A stretch of 49,882 bases of DNA, taken from the NCBI GenBank assembly GCA_016872715.1, contig VGZD01000012.1, positions 1 through 49,882 of the forward strand, written 5' to 3'. This document shows positions 25,888-35,229 of this stretch, in pieces; within the stretch, counting starts at the first letter, position 1, and every line of letters begins with the position of its first letter. Made by a program: the position numbers and the translations under genes. The notes under the pieces are model-generated. The model searched no databases and was not told where the DNA came from. It saw nothing but the letters and a program-made list of their open reading frames with translations. The DNA comes from Planctomycetota bacterium (lineage in GTDB: Bacteria; Planctomycetota; UBA1135; GCA-002686595).

Positions 25888-27372
25888 CTACGGATTGATG
25901 ACGAAGCCGACGGCGTTGGAGAGGCCGGTGGTCGGCGTCGACGCGGGGTCGCGCATCCAGAATTGAGCGGCGCAGCCGAGGCCGGCGACGAGGCGCGTGT
26001 CGACGCCGGAGCGGATGTATGCGTTGAAGTCGAAGCCGTAGCTGCCGAGGCAAGACGGGGCGCCGCTCGGGCCGCCGGAGAGCTGCACGGCGGTGCGCGC
26101 CGTCGGAGGCTGCACGCACAGGAAACCGCCTTGGAAGGGCGCCGCGCTCTGGCCGAACCCGTAGAAGAGCAGACCCGACTTGTCGTTGAGGACGTTGTTG
26201 CAGTTGATCTGGAACGGCTGGTTCAGGCTCGCGCTGGCGTAGCCCGTGAAGGCGACCGTCGGCGTGCAACCTTGGCTGTTGGTCTTGCCGGTGCAGTAGG
26301 CCTGAGGCTGGAACACCGGCAGCTCGATGCGGAAGCCCTCGGTCTGATTGTTGATGTTGGCGCCCCAACCGACGACGAAGCGACCGTCGGCGGAGATCTC
26401 CGTGGCGATCTTGAGCACTTGCCACTGCGAGTACGCCGTGGGCACGCCGTTGTTCAGCAGGTAGTCCTGCAGCTTCTCGACGCTCGCCATGCCCTCGCGC
26501 CAGATGACGGCCTGCGAGTTGAGGACGTTCGCGCCGCTCCAGCCGACGACGACCTTGCCGTCGGCGCTGACGGCGGTGGCGTAGCCCGCGTTGCCCATGC
26601 CCGCGGTTCCGAGGGCTCCGAGCGACTGCATGCCGGTCGCGGCGCTCCAGCGGAAGGCGTTGTAGACCGAGGTGCCGACCACCCACGTGCCGTCGGCGGA
26701 GATGCCGTAGGCCGTGCTCGGGCCAGTGGTGGCGTTGTTGGGATCGAGCGAGCCGAGGTACTGGCCCGTGCCAGCCGTGAGGTTCCAGCGGATCGCGCGC
26801 TGGGGAGAGGTGCCCAGACCGGCCGCGAAGTTGCCGTTCGAGGAGACCGCGTTGGCGCGGCTCGACCAGCCCGGACCGGGCAGCCACAGGCCGATGTCGA
26901 CCGTGCTGCCCGAGGGCGTCCACATGAACGCGTGGGCCTCGCCGGCGGTCTTCCACGCGAGGCCGACCACGGTCCGGCCGTCGCCGCTCAGGTCGTAGGC
27001 CGTGCTCACCGACGAGCCGCTCACGCCGCCGAGGCCGGGGAGCGGGGTCCACAGGCCGGTCGCGGCCTCCCAGCGGGCGGCGGTGGTGCGATTGGCGTTG
27101 TTGGGGTCGTAGATGTCCGCCGAGAGGAAAGCAGCCGCGTTCGAGATTTTCGCATCACTGCCCCGTCCGTCGCCGGTGGACTGCCACGCCGGAGACGAGG
27201 TCGTCCAATAGTGGGCCTGATTGCTGGCGTAGCCGGCGATGGCGTTGCCATCGGCGGAAATGCCCGAGGCGCGGACGAGGGCAGGCCCCAGTCCCGTGAT
27301 CGAGCCCGACTGGGCGGCGGCGGGCAGCGCGAGCAGGAGAACGGGTATCGAGAGGCTGGCGAGGAGGTGCAT
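25888..27372 (-). CDS. Exported HAF-repeat protein with planctomycete-type C-terminal domain
   Basis: This 494-residue protein has a clean signal peptide (MHLLASLSIPVLLLALPAAAQ). Residues 25-350 hold about six repeats of the type ISADGxxVVG, for example GISADGNAIAGYAS, DLSGDGRTVVGLAW, GISADGTWVVGTSV and AVSADGKVVVGWSG, as in HAF-repeat extracellular proteins that probably fold as a beta-propeller. The last 136 residues (359-494) are a cysteine-containing domain, YCTGKTNS...GLSNAVGF, closely matching the subtilase C-terminus. Function is unknown. The domain may attach or sort the protein to the surface. It converges on the pduT-like gene across a strong terminator. Confidence 0.85.
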   Translation of the reverse strand: MHLLASLSIPVLLLALPAAAQSGSITGLGPALVRASGISADGNAIAGYASNQAHYWTTSSPAWQSTGDGRGSDAKISNAAAFLSADIYDPNNANRTTAARWEAATGLWTPLPGLGGVSGSSVSTAYDLSGDGRTVVGLAWKTAGEAHAFMWTPSGSTVDIGLWLPGPGWSSRANAVSSNGNFAAGLGTSPQRAIRWNLTAGTGQYLGSLDPNNATTGPSTAYGISADGTWVVGTSVYNAFRWSAATGMQSLGALGTAGMGNAGYATAVSADGKVVVGWSGANVLNSQAVIWREGMASVEKLQDYLLNNGVPTAYSQWQVLKIATEISADGRFVVGWGANINNQTEGFRIELPVFQPQAYCTGKTNSQGCTPTVAFTGYASASLNQPFQINCNNVLNDKSGLLFYGFGQSAAPFQGGFLCVQPPTARTAVQLSGGPSGAPSCLGSYGFDFNAYIRSGVDTRLVAGLGCAAQFWMRDPASTPTTGLSNAVGFVINP

Positions 27373-27545
27373 GGTGTGGCTCGGGGATCCGGGGGGCGAG
27401 CTCGTCGGCGCGAGGCAGGCACAAGTGAGGGGACCGTGGGCAGGACGAGCGCCGATCCGGGGCGCTCGTTCCCAAGAAAGAGTACGCGGACCCTCGAATT
27501 TGGGGCCCATCCGGGCCGCGGGGCCTCAGCGGGGCGCGAGCGAGC

Positions 27546-28181
27546 TCATTTCCCAGACCTGCGCCCTTTGGCCGTCGACTTCGCGGCCGTCGTCTTCGCG
27601 GCGGGTTTCGTCGCGCTCGCCCTACTCGCGCTCGCCCGACTCGCGCTCGCCTTTTTCGTGCTGGCCTGCTTCGTGCTGGCCTGCTTGGTGGAGGCCGCCG
27701 CGGCGCTTCGAGCGGCGCCGAAGGCTCGGTCATAGAGCGCGACGAACACGTCGCACGGCATGCGTCGGAAGAGCTCGGCGAGCACGTCGAGCGCGAGGTC
27801 GTCGAGCGTCTTGAAGCGCAGGCAGGCCTTGCCCATGTCGAGCTGCTTGCCCGACTTCTTCCACGCCTGTTCGAACCAGCCGAGCAGCGCGCCGGGCTTT
27901 CCATCGAGCTGGTCGCAGTACAGTCCGAAGAGGTGCAGCGACATGTGCCCCTTCTGCGACGCGAGACCGAGGAAGGGCAGCGGTTGCTCTGGCTTGCAGT
28001 GGTACCCCGCCGGATACAGCGAGTGCGGCACGCACCACCAGATCATCCCGTAGCTCATGCCTTCGACGTACTTGCGGTCGAGATGGCGCCTGAGCAACTT
28101 GCGCAGAGCGACGAGCGCCTCGCGGCGATCGGCGGGGAGCGAGGCGAGGTAGTCGTCGACAGTCGAGAACTGGGTCGGCAT
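27546..28181 (-). CDS. DUF1801 protein with histone H1-like Lys/Ala tail
   Basis: Residues 1-155 of this 211-residue protein are a DUF1801-like domain, with FSTVDDYLASLPADRREALVAL, then YVEGMSYGMIWWCVPHSLYP and SLHLFGLYC. Its function is not established. From about residue 158 the chain becomes a low-complexity basic tail built from 5-residue units (ASTKQ ASTKQ ASTKK ASASR ASASR ASATK) and ending KGRRSGK. This resembles bacterial histone H1-like DNA-binding tails. It starts 17 bases after the lipase-like gene stops, so the two are probably one operon. The tail suggests nucleic-acid association; this is inference. Confidence 0.78.
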   Translation of the reverse strand: MPTQFSTVDDYLASLPADRREALVALRKLLRRHLDRKYVEGMSYGMIWWCVPHSLYPAGYHCKPEQPLPFLGLASQKGHMSLHLFGLYCDQLDGKPGALLGWFEQAWKKSGKQLDMGKACLRFKTLDDLALDVLAELFRRMPCDVFVALYDRAFGAARSAAAASTKQASTKQASTKKASASRASASRASATKPAAKTTAAKSTAKGRRSGK

Positions 28182-28198
28182 GGGGCGGTGATCCTACG

Positions 28199-29695
28199 TC
28201 ACACGATCGGGCCCGGTGCGTCCTTGTCGAAACGACCGCGCGCATCGACCCCCTGCACGAGCCGGAACACGCCTGCGTGGACGTTGCGCCGCAGAACGAT
28301 CTCGACCAGCGTCGTCTCGTTGGGCATGAAGAGCTGGCGCAGCGTGTCGGGATTCGCGGCGAGCTCCGCCGGCAGGTAGTGCACGAAGCCGCTCGCCGGG
28401 CGCGGGTCGATGCGCAGGCCGAGCGTGTCGGTCCCGCGGCGCGCCGGACGCATGTGCGCGCCGTCGCGCTCGATCGCGGCGCAGCCGCACATCAAGTCGT
28501 GATTGAAGAAATGCGCGAGCGTGCCGGGGTCGCGCTGGTTGCGCTGGCGATCGGTGACGAAGCCCTCGGGCAGCGCGTCGCTGCTCGAGCGCGGGCCCGC
28601 GGTGAAGAGCAGGTCGAAGTCCGAGATCACGGCGCCGCTGTCGTCGCGCAGGCGCCACAGCACCATGCTGCGTCGATCGTGGAAGTACACGCGCTCGCCG
28701 AGCAGCCGTGCTTCGCGCTCGACGCGCTCCGCGGCCTGCGTGGCGCCCGTGCGCGCGTCGAAGTCGTCGCACAGCGACGCGTACTGGCGCGCGGTGCGCA
28801 CGCGCAGTGCGGCGAGGAGCGCGTCGAGCGTGGCACGGTCGCGCTCCGCACCGCGCGAGCGCGGACTGGGCTTGACGCTGCGCAGGATTCCGTGCTCGTC
28901 GCCGGAGTGCGACTTGCCGGGCACGACGAGGAACGCTGTGCGCGGCGCGCGCTGCGGCTCGTGCGCGAGTCGCAGCGCGAGCGACTCGCTCGACGTGGCC
29001 GTCGGCGCGTCTTGTACGAAGCGCACGAGCGAAGCGTTGAGATTCGCGGCGCTCACGCGCACGACGCCGTCGCTGCCGAGCTCGCCCGTGTACGAGTTGA
29101 GAGCGTCGTAGAGCTGGCGGTCGATCGTCTGGCCCGTGAGCACGAACTGGAACACGCCCGCGGGCCCGTTCGGCACGGACTGGCCGGAGATCCAGCGCGC
29201 GTTGAGCTCCCAGCTCTCGCGGCTGCCGAGCTCCAGCCAATCGAGCACTCCCGCGCCGGGCTCCACGCCTTGGAACCAGGTCTTCACTCGACCCAGACGG
29301 CTCTTCCCCAGCTGCGCGAGTGCGGAGCCGAAGTTCGCGGGCGCGAGCATCACGAGGTGCGACATCGGTCCGCCGCCGCCGCGATGGAACTGATCGGCCC
29401 ACGCGCGCATCACGGGGCCGCCGGTGGAGTGCGTGATGGCGGCGAAGCGGCCGTGGCGCTCGACGAGCGGCGCGAGGTCGCGCTCGTAGGCGCGCTCGAA
29501 CGCGTAGGCGATGTCGGCGACGCGCACTTCGTCCCGGAAGCTCACGTACTGTCCGAGGAACACGTCCTTGACCGTGAGCTCGAGCCCCGCGGACGCGGCC
29601 TCCGCGACGAGGCGCGAAGGTAGGCCGCCGTAGGTGTCGAGATCGCGGACGCTCCAGCCGTGAACGAAGACGACGAGTTGCTTGGCCTTGGCCAT
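28199..29695 (-). CDS. Alpha/beta-hydrolase, lipase/esterase-like
   Basis: This 498-residue protein starts with the alpha/beta-hydrolase strand KQLVVFVHGWSVRD. Its nucleophile elbow is ITHSTGGP, with Ser90 as the likely nucleophile. The fold continues with LVMLAPANFGSALAQLGKS. The C-terminal half (residues 300-498) is unlike a simple lipase and contains beta-rich segments with HDRRSMVLWRLRDDSG and LVEIVLRRNVHAGVF. I cannot assign the acid and His of the triad with certainty. The start at 29695 has AAGGAG nine bases upstream. No signal peptide is seen, so it is probably cytoplasmic. The downstream DUF1801 gene follows after 17 bases. The substrate is unknown. Confidence 0.72.
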   Translation of the reverse strand: MAKAKQLVVFVHGWSVRDLDTYGGLPSRLVAEAASAGLELTVKDVFLGQYVSFRDEVRVADIAYAFERAYERDLAPLVERHGRFAAITHSTGGPVMRAWADQFHRGGGGPMSHLVMLAPANFGSALAQLGKSRLGRVKTWFQGVEPGAGVLDWLELGSRESWELNARWISGQSVPNGPAGVFQFVLTGQTIDRQLYDALNSYTGELGSDGVVRVSAANLNASLVRFVQDAPTATSSESLALRLAHEPQRAPRTAFLVVPGKSHSGDEHGILRSVKPSPRSRGAERDRATLDALLAALRVRTARQYASLCDDFDARTGATQAAERVEREARLLGERVYFHDRRSMVLWRLRDDSGAVISDFDLLFTAGPRSSSDALPEGFVTDRQRNQRDPGTLAHFFNHDLMCGCAAIERDGAHMRPARRGTDTLGLRIDPRPASGFVHYLPAELAANPDTLRQLFMPNETTLVEIVLRRNVHAGVFRLVQGVDARGRFDKDAPGPIV

Positions 29696-29771
29696 CGACA
29701 GCGCTCCTTGCGTTCGCGCGAGCATCGTGACGTGCGCGCGGCGCGGCAAGCGCCGCGAGCATGGAGCAACT

Positions 29772-29825
29772 CCGCCCCGCCGCGTGTGCTCTCTGGGTGT
29801 GAGAGGACGACGCGCGACGGGGCGG
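29772..29825 (-). terminator. Imperfect hairpin after nrdJ
   Basis: CCGCCCCGCCGCG (29772-29784) pairs with CGCGCGACGGGGCGG (29811-29825) with small bulges. It starts about 40 bases past the nrdJ stop and before the lipase-like gene on the same strand. Confidence 0.4.
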
Positions 29826-29867
29826 GGACTGTGCGTGCGAGGACGCGCGCTCAGCGCGCAGCGAGGC

Positions 29868-32426
29868 TCAGCACTGGCTGAAACCGCAGCCGTGGCACTT
29901 CACGCAGCCTTCCATGAAGGCGAGTTCGCCCTCGCAGGCCGGGCACTTCAACTTGTAGTGGCCGACGTTGCGCGGCGCAGTGCCGCTGGCGCTCTTGGGA
30001 GCCGGAGCGGCGGCGGGCGCACTGGGAGCGGCGGGAGCCGCGGCCGGAGCGCTGGCGATCGGGGCGGGACCGTCGAGGGTCGCGCGTCCGAGCAGCAGGG
30101 CTTCGAGTCCGTACTGCTTCTTGGCGTCGAGGTAGCGGTGGATCGCCTTCGCGAGGCCGTCGGGCAGCGACATGATGCGACCGTCGCGCGTGGGGACCGA
30201 GAGCGACGAGCCGATGCCCTCGAGCTGCTTGAGCGCGAGTTCCATCGAACCGTTCGAGCGCAGCCACAGCGAGAGGATGCGGCAGATCGCCTCGAGGTCG
30301 GAGTTGGCGACATCGCCGCCCTTGCCGAGTTGGGCAAAGACCTCGCGCTCCTTGCCCTGCACGGGATCGACCGAGATCTTCACGTGCATGTTGCCGAAGG
30401 GCGTCATCTGACGGATGCGCAGGCTCGGCATGATCTCCGGCAGACGCACGGGCTGCGGATCGAGCGACAACGGCATCAGGAAGGCGGTGTCGGAGAGCGA
30501 GGGCGCCTCGACCTTCGGAGCCTCGTCCTTCTTCTTGGTCGAACCCTTGAGCGCCATCGGCTGCAGGTCGCGGCACCCGTCGCGGTAGACCGTCACGCCC
30601 TTCACGTCCTCGTCGATCGCGAGCTCGAAGATCGAGCGGATGTCTTCGATGGTGGCTTCGTTGGGGAAGTTGATCGTCTTGGAGATCGACGAGTCGCAGT
30701 GGCGCTGGAACGCCGACTGCATCTTCATGTGCCAGTAGGGCGTGATGTCGCGCGCCGTGACGAACACGCGGCGCATGTCGGCCGGAACTTCGTCGAGGCC
30801 CGCGAGCGTGCCCTGCTCCAGCAGCTTGTCGAGCAGCGCGTCCGACCACACGCCGCGCTTCTTGGCGATCTCCTCGAACACGTAGTTCACCTCGCGCATC
30901 ACGGTCGGCTTGCCGCTGGTGTCCTTCATCACCTGACGGATGAAGGCGAGGCTGAACATCGGCTCGACGCCGCCGGAGCAGTCCGCGATGATCGAGATCG
31001 TGCCGGTGGGCGCGACGGTGGTCGTGTAGCTGTTGCGCAGGCGACGACCCTGCTTCTCCCAGTCCGAACCCTCCCACGCCGGGAACACGCCGCGATCTTC
31101 CGCGAGCGACTCGCTGGCGAGGTGCGACTCCTCGTTCAGCACCTTCATCACCTGCTCGCCGAAGGCGCAGCCCTCCGCGCTGTCGTAGGGCAGGCCGAGC
31201 TTGAAGAGCGCGTCGGCGAAGCCCATCACGCCCAGCCCGATGCGACGCGTCGTCTTCGACATCGTCTCGATCTGCGGCAGCGGGTACTTGTTGGCTTCGA
31301 TCACGTTGTCGAGGAAGCGCGTCGTTGTGTGGATGACCGCCTTGTACTCCTCCCAGTCGAAGCGCGTCTGCGCGCCCTCGCCGTGCACGAACAACCCGAG
31401 GTTGATCGAGCCCAAGTTGCAGGAGTCGTAGGGATGCAGCGGCTGCTCGCCGCAGGGATTGGTGGCCTCGATCAGGCCGACGTTCTTGATCGGGTTCTTG
31501 GCGTTGACGCGGTCGATGAACACGACGCCCGGCTCGCCCGTGCGCCACGCGTGCTCGATCAGCAGGTCCCAGACCTCGCCGACGGTCCAGTATTCGCCGC
31601 TGCCCTTGCCGTCTGAACCCTTCTTCTCGAGCTTCTTCCACTCGCGCGTGCGCGGGTTCTGCACCTGATGCGGAACGCGCGGGTTCGAGCGCAGATCCTG
31701 CACGAACTTGTCGGTGACGGTGACCGAGATGTTGTAGTTCTGGAGCTTGCTGAGGTCGTCCTTGACCTCGATGAACGCGATCACGTCGGGGTGATCGACG
31801 CGCAGGATGCCCATGTTCGCGCCGCGGCGGAACGCACCCTGCTGGATCGCGTCGGTGGCCTTCGAGAAGACCTGAATGAAGGACAGCGGGCCTTCGGTGG
31901 TGCCGCCGGAGCTCGCGACGACGTCGCCCTGCGGACGCAGGCGTGAGAACGAGAAGCCCGTGCCGCCGCCGGCTTTTTGGATCAGCGCGGTGGCCTTGAC
32001 CGAGTCGAAGATGCCTTCGATCGAGTCCTCGACCGGCAGCACGAAGCAAGCCGAGAGCATCCCCATCTCGCGACCGGCGTTCATCAGCGTCGGACTGTTG
32101 GGCATGAACTGACGGCGCGCCATCAGGTCGTAGAACTCGCGCGCGATGGCGAGCGCCTTCTCGGGACTGCCGCCGGGGAACGTGAGCTCGGGCTTCGCCA
32201 CGCACGTCGCGACGCGCCAATACAACTGGCGCGGCGTCTCGTTGACCTTGCCGGTCGAGAGATCCTTCTTGAAGTAACGCTGAGCGAGGACTTTCTTCGC
32301 GTTTTCCGAGAGCTCGGGATCGTGGAGGTCGCGCGGCGGATCGAGCTGCTCGAGCGCGCGCAGAGCTTCTTCGCGAGTCGGGGGAGTCGAAGACGTCTTC
32401 TTGGAGGCGGAGGACACGGGGTTCAC
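29868..32426 (-). CDS. nrdJ: Class II (adenosylcobalamin-dependent) ribonucleotide reductase NrdJ
   Basis: This 852-residue enzyme makes deoxyribonucleotides from ribonucleotides, using adenosylcobalamin to start a thiyl radical. The active-site motif NPCGEQPL gives Asn323, Cys325 (thiyl) and Glu327. The redox pair is Cys126 (SACFVLP) and Cys336 (SCNLGSINL). The 11-residue spacing from 325 to 336 equals that of the Thermotoga enzyme. After an Ala/Pro linker the tail has a zinc-ribbon-like CPACEG...CVKCHGCGFSQC, which probably shuttles electrons. The start is a GTG at 32426. It lies 201 bases after murJ; a long palindrome sits in the gap. No cobalamin-riboswitch signature was seen. Confidence 0.96.
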   Translation of the reverse strand: MNPVSSASKKTSSTPPTREEALRALEQLDPPRDLHDPELSENAKKVLAQRYFKKDLSTGKVNETPRQLYWRVATCVAKPELTFPGGSPEKALAIAREFYDLMARRQFMPNSPTLMNAGREMGMLSACFVLPVEDSIEGIFDSVKATALIQKAGGGTGFSFSRLRPQGDVVASSGGTTEGPLSFIQVFSKATDAIQQGAFRRGANMGILRVDHPDVIAFIEVKDDLSKLQNYNISVTVTDKFVQDLRSNPRVPHQVQNPRTREWKKLEKKGSDGKGSGEYWTVGEVWDLLIEHAWRTGEPGVVFIDRVNAKNPIKNVGLIEATNPCGEQPLHPYDSCNLGSINLGLFVHGEGAQTRFDWEEYKAVIHTTTRFLDNVIEANKYPLPQIETMSKTTRRIGLGVMGFADALFKLGLPYDSAEGCAFGEQVMKVLNEESHLASESLAEDRGVFPAWEGSDWEKQGRRLRNSYTTTVAPTGTISIIADCSGGVEPMFSLAFIRQVMKDTSGKPTVMREVNYVFEEIAKKRGVWSDALLDKLLEQGTLAGLDEVPADMRRVFVTARDITPYWHMKMQSAFQRHCDSSISKTINFPNEATIEDIRSIFELAIDEDVKGVTVYRDGCRDLQPMALKGSTKKKDEAPKVEAPSLSDTAFLMPLSLDPQPVRLPEIMPSLRIRQMTPFGNMHVKISVDPVQGKEREVFAQLGKGGDVANSDLEAICRILSLWLRSNGSMELALKQLEGIGSSLSVPTRDGRIMSLPDGLAKAIHRYLDAKKQYGLEALLLGRATLDGPAPIASAPAAAPAAPSAPAAAPAPKSASGTAPRNVGHYKLKCPACEGELAFMEGCVKCHGCGFSQC

Positions 32427-32470
32427 GTGGGCGACCTGCAGGAGTGTGCGAGTGGAACGGTCTCCGCCCG

Positions 32471-32509
32471 ACGCAGCGGGTCGCGCGCGCGACCCCCTGT
32501 CTGCTGCGT
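32471..32509. repeat. Long inverted repeat upstream of nrdJ
   Basis: An 18-base perfect palindrome, GGGTCGCGCGCGCGACCC (32478-32495), is nested inside outer arms ACGCAGC (32471-32477) and GCTGCGT (32503-32509). It may be the murJ terminator or a leader structure of nrdJ, whose start is 44 bases downstream on the minus strand. Confidence 0.6.
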
Positions 32510-32627
32510 GGAGCGGAAGGGCCCAAAGCTAGCGCCGCGCGCGACGGAGAACGTTCCGAAATTAGGCGCAGCGTGCGCGAACGCTTGCGGTGCAAGCACT
32601 TACCGGCGCGGCCGATTTTGCGACTTC

Positions 32628-34319
32628 CTAGCGCGCGCCGCGGCGGCGCAGGCGGGCGGCGACACGCTCGCGTGCCGAACGCCACTCGGGGCTGCCGAGC
32701 AGTTGGGCGGCGATGACGTAAGTCGTTATGCCAGCGGCAATTGCGACGAAAAGGCCGACTGCGGAGCCGCGCTCGACGGCTAGCGCTGACCAGATCTGAA
32801 ACGCGGCCAGCCCGCTGGCCGCCGAAGCCACGACGATCCGCAGGACGCGGCCGCCCAAGTCCGGCAGCCCAGCGACCTCGCCGCCCTCGCGCTCGCGCAG
32901 GCGCCGGTTGAGGCCGGGGACGAGCACCGCGACGTTCACCCAGCTCACCACCGCCGTCCCGAGCGCGAGGCCGCCCGTGTCCATGTCGAGACCGACCACG
33001 AAGGCGAGGTTGAGCAGCACGTTGAGCGCGAGCATCGCGACCGCGACCTTCACGGGCGTGCGGTAGTCGCCCAGCGCCAAGTAGGCGCGCGTGATGAGCG
33101 CCACGGCGCCGCCGGGGACGAGTGCAATGCACAGCATCGCGATCGCGTCCGCCGTGCGCTCGACGCCGCGCTCGGTGAAGGCGCCGTGCTCGAGCAGCAC
33201 CGAGGTCACGGGCGTGGCGAGCGCGAACAAGCCGAAGCTCGCGGGCAGCGCGATGAAGGCGATGCCGAGATGGGCCTGCTCGTGCAGGCGCCGCAGCTCG
33301 CCGAACGAGCGCGTCTGCGCGAGCGCTTGCATGGCCGGGAACACGGCGCTCGTCGTGGCGGTCGCGACCAACGCGAGCGGCAGCTGCTGGATGCGATTGG
33401 CGTAGTAGTACGTCGACGCGCCACCGACCTCGAGCAGGTTGTTGGCCATCAAGCTGTCGACCACGACGTTGATCTGGTACACGGCCGCGCCGAGCGCGAG
33501 CGGCAGGCTGGTCTTGAGCACGTCGGCGGCCTTGGCGCGCACTTCGGGCGACGGCGTCGCGCGCTCGAGCAACTTCGCGGCGCGCAGTTCGGGCACGAGC
33601 AGCGCGAGCTGAGCCACGCCGCTGGCGAGCAGGCCCCACGACAACCAGCGCGCCATGTCGAGGTGACGTTCGCGGCCCGCGGCGCCGTCGTCGGGCGCGA
33701 GTCCCTCCCAGCCAAAGCGCCAACCGATCAGCACCAACGTGCCGATGGCGATCGCGTTCATCACTCCCGGACCCACGCTCGCTGCGGTGAAGCGGCCGCG
33801 CACCGACAGCGCCCCGCCCGCGAGGCCCGCGAGGCAGATCACGATCACGTAGGGCGCGATCTGCACGGTGAGCTCGCGCATCGCCGCCGCGTCGTCGCCG
33901 AGCCAGCGCCAGCCGGTCATCGGCATCGTGTCGGGCAACAACGACACCGCGCCCATCACGAGCACCGTGAGCGCGAACAGGATCCACGCCGCGAGGCGCA
34001 GCGTCTGCGACATCAGCGCGCGGCCCGCGTCGTTGCCGCGCTCGTGGTCCTCCTCGGTCATCGCGCGCACGAGCGAGGCCGAGACCGCGCCTTCGCCGAG
34101 CAGGCGCCGGAACAGGTTCGGCACGCGCCAGGCCGTGACGAAGGCGTCGTAGACCGCCGAAGTGTCGCCGAACAGCGCCGCCGTCAGCGCCTCGCGGCCG
34201 TAGCCGAACACGCGCGAGACCGCGGTGAAGAACGAGATCAGTACGGTGCGCTCCACCAGCCGCTTGTGGCGGCCGCTGACATCGGATTGCGGCGCGGCCG
34301 CGACCTCGCTTTGGTCCAT
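32628..34319 (-). CDS. murJ: Lipid II flippase MurJ (MviN family)
   Basis: This 563-residue membrane protein has about 14 hydrophobic helices. The MurJ hallmark N-terminus is present: LISFFTAVSRVFGYGREALTAALFG, then AFVTAWRVPNLFRRLLGEGAVSASLVR. Further blocks include LAGGALSVRGRFTAASVGPGVMN, QINVVVDSLMANNL and YYANRIQQLPLALVATA. It flips lipid-linked peptidoglycan precursors across the inner membrane. Its presence implies a peptidoglycan cell wall. It begins 48 bases after the yqeY stop, so it belongs to a minus-strand run of yqeY-murJ and possibly nrdJ. Confidence 0.94.
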   Translation of the reverse strand: MDQSEVAAAPQSDVSGRHKRLVERTVLISFFTAVSRVFGYGREALTAALFGDTSAVYDAFVTAWRVPNLFRRLLGEGAVSASLVRAMTEEDHERGNDAGRALMSQTLRLAAWILFALTVLVMGAVSLLPDTMPMTGWRWLGDDAAAMRELTVQIAPYVIVICLAGLAGGALSVRGRFTAASVGPGVMNAIAIGTLVLIGWRFGWEGLAPDDGAAGRERHLDMARWLSWGLLASGVAQLALLVPELRAAKLLERATPSPEVRAKAADVLKTSLPLALGAAVYQINVVVDSLMANNLLEVGGASTYYYANRIQQLPLALVATATTSAVFPAMQALAQTRSFGELRRLHEQAHLGIAFIALPASFGLFALATPVTSVLLEHGAFTERGVERTADAIAMLCIALVPGGAVALITRAYLALGDYRTPVKVAVAMLALNVLLNLAFVVGLDMDTGGLALGTAVVSWVNVAVLVPGLNRRLREREGGEVAGLPDLGGRVLRIVVASAASGLAAFQIWSALAVERGSAVGLFVAIAAGITTYVIAAQLLGSPEWRSARERVAARLRRRGAR

Positions 34320-34367
34320 GGAACCGCTACCGGAGCCCTCGCGCGACTCGAACGCGAGCGCCGCCCA

Positions 34368-34811
34368 TCAGGCGAGCAACTCGCCCGCGAGCTTCTGCAC
34401 CAACTTGCCGTCGATCACGCCCTTGTGCTTTGCCATGGCCGCCTTCATCAGCGTGCCGACGTCCTTCTTGGACGAGATCCCAAGCTCGGCGATGAGCGCG
34501 ACGATCGCCTCGCGCGTCTGCGCGACGTCGAGCTGCTGCGGCAGGTAGCGGCGCACGACGCCGAGCTCCGCCTGCTCCTTCGCCACCAGATCCATGCGCC
34601 CGGCCGCCGTGAACTGCGCGATCGACTCCCCGCGCGTCTTGGCCGATGCCGAGAGGATCGTCATCACGAGCTCGTCGGTGATCAGCTTGCCCTGCTCGAG
34701 CTCCTGCTTCTTCACCGCGGCGACGAGCATGCGCAGCGTGTCGCGCGCAATCTCATCGCGCGCGAGCATCGCCTGCTTCACGTCCGCCTGCAGTTGTTCA
34801 TAGAGCGCCAT
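34368..34811 (-). CDS. yqeY: GatB/YqeY domain protein
   Basis: This 147-residue protein matches YqeY, a homologue of the tRNA-binding C-terminal domain of GatB amidotransferase. Blocks are QLQADVKQAMLARDEIARDTLRMLVAAVKKQE at the N-terminus, then RYLPQQLD and IISKKDVG-like GISSKKDVGTLMKAAMAKHKGVIDGKLV. The role is probably in tRNA amidation or binding, but is not proven in the family. AAGGAG lies seven bases before the ATG at 34811. murJ follows after 48 bases. Confidence 0.92.
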   Translation of the reverse strand: MALYEQLQADVKQAMLARDEIARDTLRMLVAAVKKQELEQGKLITDELVMTILSASAKTRGESIAQFTAAGRMDLVAKEQAELGVVRRYLPQQLDVAQTREAIVALIAELGISSKKDVGTLMKAAMAKHKGVIDGKLVQKLAGELLA

Positions 34812-34841
34812 CGTGCTTCTCCTTGGGCTGAGCGCGCGATG

Positions 34842-35229
34842 CTAGCGACCGAGCGCGCCGCGACCCAAGTCCCAACCGACGACGTTGGCTCGCCGCTCGA
34901 GCCTTGGCGATGCAGGGCGCGAGCTCGATCGCATGGGCGCCGATGTTGGCGCTCTCGACGCACGGCACGCGCGTCCGCTCGTCGCCGAGGTCGGCCATGC
35001 GCTCCGCTGCCCGCGACCGCGGATTCCACGCCGCGCTCGCGTCGGCGCCAAGGCGCGCTGCGAGCCGCGCGCGAAAGCGGTGCGGCCAGTGGGCGAGCGT
35101 CTCGGCGTCCTCGACGAGCTCGAGCAACACGCTCGGCTCGCCGCCGCGCTCCTCGCGCTCGAGCAGGCGCCATGGCTTGCGGCGCGCGAAGCCATGGGCA
35201 CCGGGCCCGAGGCACCGGGCCCGAGGCAC
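34842..35229 (-). pseudogene. Possible decayed or frameshifted small gene
   Basis: From about 35190 to 34900 one minus-strand frame has strongly GC-biased third codon positions and protein-like sequence (RRKPWRLLEREERGGEPSVL, LVEDAETLAHWPHRFRARL, ESANIGAHAIELAPCIAKA). I do not recognise it. It has no good start: the 14-bp repeats lie where the 5' end should be. Near its end the bias moves to another frame, which reads ANVVGWDLGRGALGR and stops at 34842. This pattern suggests a frameshift or decay. A short real gene with an unusual end is also possible. Confidence 0.3.

Noticed and set aside
32427-32627. Cobalamin riboswitch upstream of nrdJ
   Set aside because: Expected because NrdJ uses adenosylcobalamin, but the 200-base gap lacks a recognisable B12-box (GCCACTG-like) sequence.
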